A stretch of 64,000 bases of DNA from Methylophaga sp. (GCA_002706095.1 PAJP01000023.1:1-64000); one strand, 5' to 3'. Numbered from the stretch's first letter, positions 9,192-16,964 are shown. Numbers and translations are program-made. Notes: generated by a model from the letters alone, not told the origin.

Positions 9192-9846
9192 ATAAATCAT
9201 GCAGTTCTTCGAGTGCCAGCCCGTCCAAGCTTTCCAGCTTTAACGCGGCAGCATCATAGTGTGGTAAGTGATAATTGGCTGCTGAAGGTACAACAACAGT
9301 ACGGATACCTGCGCCTATTGCGGCCGTCATACCCGTGACAGAGTCTTCAAATGCGAGGGTGTGATCAGCTTTTGCGTTGATGCGCTGTAGCGCTAGTTGA
9401 TAAATGGCGGGATGGGGTTTGCCCTGTTCAACATCATCATCGGCGACATAATTATCAAAAAATGCCGTGATATCTAGCCGCTCTAATACGACGGGAACGA
9501 GACGTGCCGGAGCGTTAGTTGCCAGACCAATTTTGAGTTTGTGTTGTTTTAGCTGTTCCAGCAAGGTATGTACACCGGGTAGAGCCTGACCTTTGGTAGC
9601 GGTTAATGAGGCAACTTCATCGATCACATCATTTTCGACTTGTTCCATTGAATCCTGACTTAGCGACAAGTCTGCATGTTCAAGCCAGAACTCAGTGGCT
9701 TCACGCGTCGTCATGCCCATTGTTTTGGCAGACAGTGCATCGGTGATTTCAACACCTATGGCTGAAAATACACGTTTCTCAGCTTGTTTCCAAAAGGGCT
9801 CTGAGTCAATCAGCAGCCCATCCATATCAAAAATAACCGCTTGCAT
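9184..9846 (-). CDS. HAD-superfamily phosphatase (HxpB/YniC-like), last gene of the thiamine operon
   Basis: HAD subfamily IA phosphatase of 220 residues: nucleophile motif FDMDG (Asp7, Asp9), motif II in GLATNAP, QGKPHP, and FEDSVTG as the metal-binding motif IV. It resembles the hexitol/2-deoxyglucose-6-phosphate phosphatases, which act on many phosphorylated metabolites. Its start abuts the stop of the PnuC-type transporter with no gap, so both are made from the same message. In this context it may dephosphorylate thiamine phosphates, but its sequence does not identify the substrate. Confidence 0.75.
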   Translation of the reverse strand: MQAVIFDMDGLLIDSEPFWKQAEKRVFSAIGVEITDALSAKTMGMTTREATEFWLEHADLSLSQDSMEQVENDVIDEVASLTATKGQALPGVHTLLEQLKQHKLKIGLATNAPARLVPVVLERLDITAFFDNYVADDDVEQGKPHPAIYQLALQRINAKADHTLAFEDSVTGMTAAIGAGIRTVVVPSAANYHLPHYDAAALKLESLDGLALEELHDLFS

Positions 9847-10458
9847 TTAGTGAGTCTGAGTTAGTGGATGTTGACGATATAGCTTGATCCAGTTGGCGAA
9901 ACCAACGGTAGCAAGCACAGTGTAGATTGAGAACAAGACAACCGTTGCATAATAACCCGTCTGGTAATACAACACGACGGAAGCAGCATCAATAATGATC
10001 CAATAAAACCAGTTTTGCAGGACTTTTCTGGCCATCAACCAGGTATTCATCACAGAAAATACGGTGATGCCAGCATCTAGGTAAGGACGCTGCGATGCTT
10101 GGTTGATATCCAGGTAATAAGCTACTAAAAAGCTAATCACGACGCCTGCTACGATGAATTGCAAATTGGCATTCAATGACCAGCTATGAATGACTAACTC
10201 ATTATTGTTTTGCTGATGTTGTCGCCATAAAACGAAGCCATAAATCGCCATACCCATGTAATAGAAGTTGAGCAGGGCTTGCATGGGAAGCTGACCCTCC
10301 CAAAATAACACGGTGTAGATGAGTGTACTGATAAACGCCATTGGCCAGCACCACTGTGATTCACGCGCCGCCAGAATGACATAAGCCATGCCGAGTAATG
10401 CGGCGGTCACTTCCCAAGCGGATAAGGCCAGCAGACCATTTATTGCGGCATCTATCAT
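9847..10458 (-). CDS. pnuC: PnuC-family vitamin transporter, probably thiamine (PnuT-like)
   Basis: Integral inner-membrane protein of 203 residues with about seven hydrophobic segments and the PnuC-family signatures WCWP near residue 37 and NWFYWIIIDA in the C-terminal half. PnuC proteins import nicotinamide riboside by facilitated diffusion; the PnuT branch carries thiamine and is found behind TPP riboswitches. Here it lies 12 bases after a thiamine-binding-protein-like gene and downstream of a TPP riboswitch and TonB receptor, so thiamine is the likelier substrate. The family call is firm, the substrate is inferred from context. Confidence 0.8.
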   Translation of the reverse strand: MIDAAINGLLALSAWEVTAALLGMAYVILAARESQWCWPMAFISTLIYTVLFWEGQLPMQALLNFYYMGMAIYGFVLWRQHQQNNNELVIHSWSLNANLQFIVAGVVISFLVAYYLDINQASQRPYLDAGITVFSVMNTWLMARKVLQNWFYWIIIDAASVVLYYQTGYYATVVLFSIYTVLATVGFANWIKLYRQHPLTQTH

Positions 10459-10470
10459 CAGAGAACTCGT

Positions 10471-10728
10471 TTAATCTTCTACGTGGTAACGATCGTTTCC
10501 GATCATTTTCAACACAAACACACTGTGCGGTAATTGTTCAAACACCGCTTCAATTTCACTATCCATGGCATCCATCACATCACGGTATTCACCAAAGATT
10601 TGTGTGCTTAGGTTATTCCGTGAAATATTTAGTTTTGGGTTATCTTCCAGCTTTTTGATGAAAGCCAGAATCGGTTCGACAAATTGTTCAGTCAGAGGGT
10701 ATAAACTGATATCAACTGAGACGCGCAT
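10471..10728 (-). CDS. Small YkoF / MTH1187-like thiamine-binding family protein
   Basis: An 85-residue protein with no signal peptide, made of one alternating beta-alpha unit: an initial strand VSVDISLYPL, a helix, a STQIFGEY segment and a long helix with MDAMDSEIEAVF. This pattern fits the small thiamine/HMP-binding YkoF and MTH1187 group. It sits between the TonB receptor and the PnuC-type transporter in a TPP-controlled operon, which supports thiamine or a precursor as ligand. It is separated from the receptor gene by a strong terminator and should be made at a lower level. Confidence 0.6.
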   Translation of the reverse strand: MRVSVDISLYPLTEQFVEPILAFIKKLEDNPKLNISRNNLSTQIFGEYRDVMDAMDSEIEAVFEQLPHSVFVLKMIGNDRYHVED

Positions 10729-10747
10729 ATCTTCTTCCTTAATTCGT

Positions 10748-10774
10748 AAAAAAGAGGGCTTTAAAGCCCTCTTT
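10748..10774 (-). terminator. Intrinsic terminator inside the thiamine operon
   Basis: A perfect 24-base palindrome (10751-10774) with a GAGGGC/GCCCTC core is followed on the minus strand by six T (10753-10748). It lies between the receptor gene and the three distal genes, so it should limit read-through to them unless there is a separate promoter. Confidence 0.88.
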
Positions 10775-10779
10775 AGATA

Positions 10780-12900
10780 TTAATAGTCGTAACTTAATGT
10801 TAAGCCTACGACACGTGGATCACCGTATTGAGTGTAGGTTTCTTCAGCATAAGATTTTGACGGGTCAATACCAAAGTAAAAACCTCGCGTATAGTAGTCT
10901 TTATCGAACAAGTTACGTCCCCATAATGTGACTTTCCACTCATCCTTTTTGTATTCGATGCTGGCATTGTAGAGAACATAAGAGTGCGATTTTGCATTGT
11001 GGCTGTTTGAGTAATAAAACTCATCCTTTCCTTCCATATTGGCTTTAAAAGTCCAGCCTGGGGCAAAGTAATACTCTCCTCCCAGATTAAATTGATAGGC
11101 AGGGGCGTGTGCGATTCTTCTGCCACTCAATTTGATACCCTCTTCTAATAATTCAGGGTTTTCATAATCTTCCAGTTTTGCATCTAGGAGACCCAATGAT
11201 GCAATAACACGATATTTTTCATTAATAAACCAATCTAACTCAGCTTCAAGACCTATATTCCTAACTTTTTCAGCATTCACAAAATAGTCAACAAAATCGG
11301 TTCCAGGTCCAGATGTTTTAGGTACACTGATTGAGTTTTTTATTTGAGCATTACTTCGGCGTGTATAAAAAGCTGTCAAAGATGTTATTAAGTCACCGTC
11401 TAGCCAGAATGACTTTAAGCCAGCTTCTAGATTCCATAATGACTCTGTATCAAAAGAGCGTAAGTCATCACTAATTCTAGGTTCAACGTTGATTCCCCCC
11501 GCTTTGTAGCCACGAGATAAGGTTGTAAAGGCCATATGATCTTCATTGATAGCATATTCAAGCCCTAGCTTGCCTCCAAACATCAAATCATCGGGCTCAT
11601 CGGAAAGACCTGCTGAATCCTTATAGTCAGCTTCCCAATATTCTGCTCTGAGACCACTTATCAACGTAAGTTTGTCGGTGAGTGCTGTATCTAATTGACC
11701 ATACAGGGCTGTATTAACAGTTTCATAACTGTTTTTTGTCACATATCCGGTAACGGCATCGCTTGTAAGAACATTTTCGTAGTATGTGCGATCCAGATTT
11801 TGACGTTGTTTTGATACATAGACACCTAATGTCCAGTCAGTAGTGTCAGAAAAGATTCGTCCATTCTCATTAGATAATGCTCTGAACTCTAAGGCTGTAT
11901 TTTCACGTTTACGTTTATACTGATCAAAGCCACTGTATGGATCGAGTCCTGCATCAAATTGTGATTTATAAGACCAGTCGTCATCATAGCTGTACTCTAG
12001 ATTAGATTTTGAATAACTGAGGTTTGATTGGAGTTGTACTTTATCATTCGCACGATAATCGGCCTTTAAAGCAAAGGCATTGGTATTTTGAGCATCTTTG
12101 CCAGGTTGGTCTGACAAGCTGTTACGGCTGTTATCAAGTGTGAAAGCATCGTAGCCATTATCAATGTTTAAGTGTAATACATTAAGATCGATAGTTAGGT
12201 CATCTGTAGCAAGCCATTTAAGGTGACCTCTAGCCGTAATTTCATCTCGATTTTGAGTATTATCTCTACCTAAAAAATCGTTATCCATGAAGCCATCTGA
12301 TTTGTAGCTGTGGACAGAAAAACGTCCTAGTAAGGTATTCTCAATTAACGGTCCACCAACAGCAATGCCTTCTGCATGGGTATTGTAGGTCGCCAGAGTT
12401 GATTCAAACTTCATCTTCAAATCATTCGTTGGCTCAGTGCTTTTTAAGTTGATGGTGCCAGCCATGCCATTTGCACCATAACGGGTGCCTTGTGGACCGC
12501 GTAATACCTCAACAGATTCAATATCAAATAAGGTAGCCGCACCGCCACTGCGACTAAAATCTATGCCATCTATGTATAAACCAACAGACGGATTAAGCGG
12601 TGCTTGGAATTCACTACGTTCACCAATGCCACGAATTTGGAAATATTGTCCTCGTGAGGCGCCACTAGAGACATTGACATTAGGCGCGAGATTGAGCACC
12701 TCTTCGATATGTTGAGCACCACGAGAATCAATAGTGTCTTTATCAATCGTGGTTAAACTCACCGGAGTGTCATGAGCATCGTTCGGACGAAAGTCAGCAC
12801 TGACGATCATGGAGGGTAAGTCAGCAGGCGTCACTTCAGCCCATATCATGGGAGATGTCATAGCCGTTGTTATGGCTATAGCCAGTGTTTTTGCTTTCAT
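10780..12900 (-). CDS. TonB-dependent outer-membrane receptor, probable thiamine uptake
   Basis: A 706-residue outer-membrane beta-barrel receptor. A signal peptide (residues 1-21, ending MIWA) precedes a plug domain with TPVSLTTID, the RGIGERS strand and VEVLRGPQGTRYG, followed by a barrel that ends in the aromatic DY typical of outer-membrane proteins. A TonB box is likely near MIVSADF. The start at 12900 is chosen over one 7 codons earlier because AAGG lies 6 bases upstream and that SD is the element masked by the riboswitch. The TPP riboswitch upstream indicates thiamine or its phosphates as the substrate; energy would come from TonB-ExbBD, not encoded here. Confidence 0.88.
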   Translation of the reverse strand: MKAKTLAIAITTAMTSPMIWAEVTPADLPSMIVSADFRPNDAHDTPVSLTTIDKDTIDSRGAQHIEEVLNLAPNVNVSSGASRGQYFQIRGIGERSEFQAPLNPSVGLYIDGIDFSRSGGAATLFDIESVEVLRGPQGTRYGANGMAGTINLKSTEPTNDLKMKFESTLATYNTHAEGIAVGGPLIENTLLGRFSVHSYKSDGFMDNDFLGRDNTQNRDEITARGHLKWLATDDLTIDLNVLHLNIDNGYDAFTLDNSRNSLSDQPGKDAQNTNAFALKADYRANDKVQLQSNLSYSKSNLEYSYDDDWSYKSQFDAGLDPYSGFDQYKRKRENTALEFRALSNENGRIFSDTTDWTLGVYVSKQRQNLDRTYYENVLTSDAVTGYVTKNSYETVNTALYGQLDTALTDKLTLISGLRAEYWEADYKDSAGLSDEPDDLMFGGKLGLEYAINEDHMAFTTLSRGYKAGGINVEPRISDDLRSFDTESLWNLEAGLKSFWLDGDLITSLTAFYTRRSNAQIKNSISVPKTSGPGTDFVDYFVNAEKVRNIGLEAELDWFINEKYRVIASLGLLDAKLEDYENPELLEEGIKLSGRRIAHAPAYQFNLGGEYYFAPGWTFKANMEGKDEFYYSNSHNAKSHSYVLYNASIEYKKDEWKVTLWGRNLFDKDYYTRGFYFGIDPSKSYAEETYTQYGDPRVVGLTLSYDY

Positions 12901-12931
12901 GGTTATCCTTTTTTGAATCAAAAAGGACAGG
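12901..12931 (-). promoter_or_regulatory. RBS-masking expression platform of the TPP riboswitch
   Basis: On the minus strand CCTTTTT (12926-12920) can pair with AAAAAGG (ending at 12907), burying the Shine-Dalgarno of the receptor gene. The overlapping CCTGTCC (12931-12925) can pair instead with GGACAGG (12987-12981) at the 3' edge of the aptamer. The two pairings exclude each other, giving a translation switch. Confidence 0.65.
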
Positions 12932-12979
12932 GGAATAAATCGAGAGACACCAATTCGGTGTAGAGAAAGATCTATTTCA

Positions 12980-13064
12980 GCCTGTCCCTACGCCAGTATT
13001 AACTGGATCAGGTTCGTCGGGTCCGCTTTATGAGAAGCATCTCAGGCTTTCGCCACCCCGAGGC
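12980..13064 (-). ncRNA. TPP (thiamine pyrophosphate) riboswitch aptamer
   Basis: The minus strand carries the conserved THI-box elements in order: GGGGTGGC, CTGAGA, ACCCGACGAACCTGATC, then the P4/P5 side ending in CTGGCGTAGGGA. The closing helix P1 pairs GCCT (13064-13061) with AGGC (12983-12980). The aptamer ends 80 bases upstream of the TonB receptor start. Binding of TPP is expected to repress translation of the receptor. Confidence 0.96.
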
Positions 13065-13143
13065 AAATTCACATCACAATTGCTGCTAGTGAGATAGCGT
13101 TATTTTAAAAGAGTGCGGCAATTATTACCAGCTTCAGTGGTAT

Positions 13144-13458
13144 TTAATTCAGACGTTTCAAACTACTACGGCACTCGGTACAAATCCGGAGTTTGCTGTT
13201 GATTCGTTGTGTCGACACTTTGCGTTGTTGATTATCAAAGCAGTGTGGACAATAAAAGCCGTTATCCCCTTCAAATTGATAACAACCCGTAGTTTTATCG
13301 ATGGTAGGCTGAGGCTCATCGCTCTGAGAGCCAGACAGAGTCTGACTGAGAGTGGATAATTCTTTGAACACTTCATCAATCAGATGGTGTTGAGAGGGAG
13401 GAAGCTCTGCTAGGGTTTGCTGAAGTAGCGATTTGATCTTTTCAATGGAGGCATTCAC
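13144..13458 (-). CDS. Small zinc-ribbon protein of unknown function
   Basis: A 104-residue soluble protein. The N-terminal half is helical and Gln/Ser-rich; the C-terminal part has a zinc-ribbon, CPHC near 69-72 and CTEC near 93-96, followed by a basic tail. Two CxxC pairs about 20 residues apart suggest a structural zinc site. Translation would begin at GTG 13458, with only a weak ribosome site. It lies upstream of the thiamine operon on the same strand and downstream of the MxaD-like gene and its terminator. I do not recognise a named family. Confidence 0.6.
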   Translation of the reverse strand: MNASIEKIKSLLQQTLAELPPSQHHLIDEVFKELSTLSQTLSGSQSDEPQPTIDKTTGCYQFEGDNGFYCPHCFDNQQRKVSTQRINSKLRICTECRSSLKRLN

Positions 13459-13512
13459 GGCTGTTATCTTTTTTAGTCTGTATCAGCATAGTTTAGAGAA
13501 TGCAGCGCATAC

Positions 13513-13541
13513 AAAAAAGGCATCCGAAGATGCCTTTTTTT
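13513..13541. terminator. Bidirectional intrinsic terminator
   Basis: AAAAAAGGCATC (13513-13524) pairs with GATGCCTTTTTT (13529-13540) across a CGAA tetraloop. On the minus strand it ends the transcript of the MxaD-like gene. Confidence 0.9.
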
Positions 13542-13544
13542 CAC

Positions 13545-14114
13545 TTATTTTTCTAACTTAGTTTTCAAGTCAGCGAGTGTGGATTGATATAAACCCGTTA
13601 CAGCTTTCTTGGCCGTATCGTCATCCAGCTCTTTGGGTGGGTGTCCATTACCGTGATAAGCGCGGAAAAACTTACCTAACCAAGTGATTTTTGAACCACC
13701 ATCAGTCGCTTCAACACTGACCCATGATTTATATTTGCTCACAGGAAACGCTGGTACTTCATGCATTTCACCATGGTCATCAACTTCTCCAGCACTACTG
13801 ATATCGGTAATTTGATACATAAAGCTCATTTTTTCATCATCATACTTTTTGAGCTTTTCAGAAATCGTGGCGCCACCTTTTAATGTGAGAGTGCGAGTCG
13901 CTCCTGGTGCATTACCACCCTCAGATTCTGTTGATTCAACAACGGGAATCCAGGCTTCTGCTTTACCGAAATCGTTGATGGCTTTCCAGACAGTCGCTGG
14001 GTCAGCATTGATGACAATGCTCTCTTCAACTTGGAGGCGAGGCGCACCGTGTGCAAACACAAGTGCAGGCAAAAACGCCAGTGAAACAACTAGTAAATTT
14101 AACCATTTTTTCAT
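13545..14114 (-). CDS. MxaD-like periplasmic SRPBCC protein
   Basis: A 189-residue SRPBCC/START-fold protein with a clear Sec signal (cleavage after VFA near residue 21). The mature part begins HGAPRLQVEESIVINADP and contains WIPVVES, PGATRTLTLKGG and KKYDDEKMSFMY, a pattern close to MxaD, a periplasmic accessory factor of methanol dehydrogenase thought to assist cytochrome cL interaction. No other mxa or xox gene is nearby, so it is a stand-alone paralogue or a member of the wider family. It lies between a terminator and cysB and is probably monocistronic. Confidence 0.75.
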   Translation of the reverse strand: MKKWLNLLVVSLAFLPALVFAHGAPRLQVEESIVINADPATVWKAINDFGKAEAWIPVVESTESEGGNAPGATRTLTLKGGATISEKLKKYDDEKMSFMYQITDISSAGEVDDHGEMHEVPAFPVSKYKSWVSVEATDGGSKITWLGKFFRAYHGNGHPPKELDDDTAKKAVTGLYQSTLADLKTKLEK

Positions 14115-14207
14115 TCTATTATCCTGATATTTCTCTTAAGTTATTTTGATTGCTGTTTACAGCAAGGTGCTAAGTTAGCATGGTGTTTGCCTTGAGGGAA
14201 TGTGAAT

Positions 14208-15134
14208 TTATCCTTGATGGTTAATGGCTTTATCCACCGCTGCTCGATTGAGGTGTGAAGCAAAGAACTCGATAAAGGCGTACATATAGCTTCTAAGATA
14301 GCTGCCTTTGCGAATACCCATATGTGTAACGCTCGGTGGAAATAGGTGTTTGGCATCCAATGCCTGAAGCGGGGAGTCTTTATCCGGATCAAATGCCATA
14401 CTGGCGATAATGCCAATACCCATCTCCAGCTCGACATAGGTTTTAATCACATCTGCATCGGTAGCAGTGAAAATGACATTGGGATGAAGACCTTTTTCAA
14501 TAAAAGTCTGATCCTGTTTGGCGCGACCGGTAAAACCCATCACATAAGTCAGAATTTCATGTTGGGCGATATCTTCCAGTCGCAATTTTTTCACTGATAA
14601 TAAGGGGTGTTCTGGCGGAACAACAACGCAACGATTCCATTCATAACATGGCAAAATAGCGAGTGACTCGAATTGAGCCAGGCCTTCCGTGGCTATTGCC
14701 AGATCAACCTTTCCGGTAGCCGCCATTTCACCTACCTCAGTCGGCGTGCCCTGCACCATGTTCAAATGTATATTCGGGTAGCGCTCAGAGAACTTCTTTA
14801 TCGCACTAGGTAGGGCATAACGAGCTTGAGTATGTGTGGTACCTATAGATAAGGTGCCAGACTGTTCTGTTTTACTGTCTGCCACTAACTGACGGATATT
14901 TTCCACATCCTGCAAAACGCGCTCTGCCATCTCGATAACTGATTGGCCAATAGGCGTAATGCCAGTCAAGCGTTTGCCGTGACGCTCGAAGATTTGTAAA
15001 CCCAGCTCCTCTTCCAACTGCTGCACCTGATTGCTGACACCGGGTTGTGATGCATGTAATGCATTAGCTGCTGACGAGATACTGAGGCCTCTACGTACAA
15101 TTTCGCGTACATACTTTAATTGCTGAATTTTCAT
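14208..15134 (-). CDS. cysB: LysR-type regulator of sulfur assimilation, CysB/Cbl
   Basis: LysR-family regulator of 308 residues. The winged helix-turn-helix (about 1-60, SSAANALHASQPGVSNQV) is followed by the effector domain with CysB-specific segments: TTHTQARYALP, FTGRAKQD and FTATDADVIKTYVELEMGIGIIASMA. CysB activates sulfate assimilation genes when O-acetylserine/N-acetylserine signals cysteine shortage. It is divergent from the tauE-tusA-cysH-cysD-cysN operon, a natural target, and an inverted repeat lies in the shared upstream region. Confidence 0.93.
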   Translation of the reverse strand: MKIQQLKYVREIVRRGLSISSAANALHASQPGVSNQVQQLEEELGLQIFERHGKRLTGITPIGQSVIEMAERVLQDVENIRQLVADSKTEQSGTLSIGTTHTQARYALPSAIKKFSERYPNIHLNMVQGTPTEVGEMAATGKVDLAIATEGLAQFESLAILPCYEWNRCVVVPPEHPLLSVKKLRLEDIAQHEILTYVMGFTGRAKQDQTFIEKGLHPNVIFTATDADVIKTYVELEMGIGIIASMAFDPDKDSPLQALDAKHLFPPSVTHMGIRKGSYLRSYMYAFIEFFASHLNRAAVDKAINHQG

Positions 15135-15166
15135 CTATATATGTTTTTCTTATAAAGATAGTAAAT

Positions 15167-15187
15167 AATATTCATTGATAGAATATT
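15167..15187. promoter_or_regulatory. Inverted repeat between cysB and the sulfate operon (candidate CysB site)
   Basis: AATATTC (15167-15173) and GAATATT (15181-15187) form a perfect 7-bp inverted repeat with a 7-base spacer in the 104-base divergent region. LysR regulators bind such dyads, so this is a candidate site for cysB autoregulation or operon activation. Confidence 0.4.
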
Positions 15188-15238
15188 CTCCTTTGGTAAA
15201 CTTGTCAGCATTTTCGTAACATACAAGGCGTAAAACAG

Positions 15239-16039
15239 ATGGAATGGGGCTTTCTTCTTGCTGGACTGTTTGTCGGCATCATGGTCGGCATGACCGGTGT
15301 AGGAGGCGGGTCTTTAATGACGCCCATCCTCATTTTTATCTTTCATATACAACCTGCTATTGCGGTTGGTACGGATTTATTATTTGCTGCTATCACCAAA
15401 GCCGGTGGTATTTGGTCTTATTGGCGACACGGGGTCGTAAAGTGGTATGTGGTCTGGCGCCTCGCTGCGGGGAGTATTCCAGCAACATTAGCTACTCTAT
15501 GGTTTATGAATGCCACGGGGATGCATGATGGCAATCATAATGAATTGATTACTAAAGTGCTCGGCGTAGCACTGATCCTGACATCCAGTGCTTTATTATT
15601 AAAAGCACCTTTAGGAAGATTATTACGCTCCAAGGAAAACCACCCCGTTGTGAGTGTGCTTTACGATATTCGTGAAAACGAACTAAACAAAGCAATGATT
15701 ACGGTCATAACAGGTGCGCTTTTAGGTGTCATGGTGACATTATCATCTGTAGGAGCGGGTGCGCTTGGTGCTGTCATTCTATTGTTTTTGTATCCCCGTC
15801 TGAGAGGGGTAGAAATTGTCGCTACAGATATTGCTCACGCTGTGCCACTTACCTTTGTTGCAGGGCTCGGGCATTCAGCTGTCGGTACAGTAGACTGGAC
15901 ATTATTGATGTATTTATTAGCCGGCTCATTACCTGGCATTTTTATCGGCACCCATCTTGGGGTGCGTATTTCAGACCAGGTAATGCGTCCATTATTAGCG
16001 GTAATACTGGTATTGGTGGGCATAAAATGTCTGATATAA
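15239..16039 (+). CDS. TauE/SafE-family membrane transporter
   Basis: A 266-residue inner-membrane protein with about eight hydrophobic segments in two repeats, each opening with a glycine-rich motif (GMTGVGGGSLMTP near 18-30 and SSVGAGALGA in the second half), the hallmark of the TSUP/TauE/SafE family. Members move sulfite, sulfonates or other sulfur compounds, and some in assimilation operons have been proposed as sulfate importers. Being first in a cys operon with no ABC sulfate transporter in view, it may supply sulfate or export excess sulfite. It overlaps the next gene by 13 bases. Confidence 0.8.
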   Translation: MEWGFLLAGLFVGIMVGMTGVGGGSLMTPILIFIFHIQPAIAVGTDLLFAAITKAGGIWSYWRHGVVKWYVVWRLAAGSIPATLATLWFMNATGMHDGNHNELITKVLGVALILTSSALLLKAPLGRLLRSKENHPVVSVLYDIRENELNKAMITVITGALLGVMVTLSSVGAGALGAVILLFLYPRLRGVEIVATDIAHAVPLTFVAGLGHSAVGTVDWTLLMYLLAGSLPGIFIGTHLGVRISDQVMRPLLAVILVLVGIKCLI

Positions 16040-16257
16040 CGTTGGTGGATTTGACCCTGTTTGGCTGTCCTATGCATTACATCAAAGCCCGTGAAGCATT
16101 AAAACACACTGCCATAGAGGAATCGGTAGATTTGCTTGTCAATACGGGGGATGCGGTTGATGAAGTATTTAATAGTCTGTCTCAGGATGGACAGGAGTGT
16201 GCGATCACCTCTTCAGAGGGGTTAACCACAACAATTCGTGTGAGAAGAAAACAATGA
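16027..16257 (+). CDS. TusA-family sulfur carrier-like protein with altered CPxP motif
   Basis: A 76-residue protein with the TusA fold outline: an initial strand, then FGCPMHYIKAREAL, where Cys14-Pro15 matches the active-site CPxP motif but the second proline is replaced by His17. The rest is two short strands and a helix (DEVFNSLSQDGQ). TusA proteins carry persulfide sulfur. It overlaps tauE upstream by 13 bases and cysH downstream by ATGA, so it is made with the sulfate assimilation enzymes. A role in handing over reduced sulfur is an inference. Confidence 0.7.
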   Translation: MSDITLVDLTLFGCPMHYIKAREALKHTAIEESVDLLVNTGDAVDEVFNSLSQDGQECAITSSEGLTTTIRVRRKQ

Positions 16258-16952
16258 GTGAAATAAAACCGGCTTTAGCCGCCAAAATTGATACTGTGAT
16301 TGCAGTGTTAAAAGACATTGAGCAGAACTATCTGCCTGCAACGCTGGCGACCAGCTTTGGTGCAGAAGATATGGTTCTGATGGATTTAATCTGTAAGCAT
16401 GCGCCAGGCATCGACATATTCACTCTGGATACTGGCCGTTTGCCGAAAGAAACCTATGAGCTCATGCAAACATTAAACAGCCACTACGATAAAAAAGTAG
16501 AGGTGTATTTCCCTAACACGGCGGATGTTGAGTCGTTTGTGACTCATAACGGACCGAATGCTTTTTACGATAGCGTCGAATTAAGAAAACAATGTTGTGG
16601 TATTAGAAAGGTCGTGCCGTTAAACAGAGCCCTATCTGGTAAAAAAGCATGGATAACGGGTATGCGTCGTTCACAATCTGTAACACGTTCAGAACTGCCT
16701 GTGTCAGAGTGGGACGATGATCACGGCTTACAAAAGTTTAGTCCATTGACTGATTGGTCAAATGGGAACGTCTGGGCCTATTTGAGAGCGTACGACGTGC
16801 CTTATAACAAATTACATGATGAAGGCTATGCCAGTATTGGTTGTGCGCCTTGTACACGAGCTATCACCATGGGCGAAGACATTCGTGCCGGACGCTGGTG
16901 GTGGGAAGATCCTGAAAATAAAGAATGCGGCTTGCATGTCAAATCTAACTAA
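16254..16952 (+). CDS. cysH: Assimilatory adenylylsulfate (APS) reductase
   Basis: PAPS/APS reductase family protein of 232 residues that reduces activated sulfate to sulfite with thioredoxin. It carries the four cysteines of the iron-sulfur class, Cys114-Cys115 and Cys197-Cys200, so APS rather than PAPS is the likely substrate. The catalytic cysteine is Cys225 in ECGLH near the C-terminus. SFGAEDMVL (34-42) belongs to the nucleotide-binding region. The ATG at 16254 overlaps the TusA-like stop as ATGA; a longer frame exists upstream but runs through that gene. Confidence 0.93.
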   Translation: MSEIKPALAAKIDTVIAVLKDIEQNYLPATLATSFGAEDMVLMDLICKHAPGIDIFTLDTGRLPKETYELMQTLNSHYDKKVEVYFPNTADVESFVTHNGPNAFYDSVELRKQCCGIRKVVPLNRALSGKKAWITGMRRSQSVTRSELPVSEWDDDHGLQKFSPLTDWSNGNVWAYLRAYDVPYNKLHDEGYASIGCAPCTRAITMGEDIRAGRWWWEDPENKECGLHVKSN

Positions 16953-16964
16953 CCGAGAAAGATA

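Noticed and set aside
16197..16253. Longer cysH with 19 extra N-terminal codons
   Set aside because: The extension lies wholly inside the TusA-like gene; the ATGA-overlapping ATG at 16254 gives the family length.
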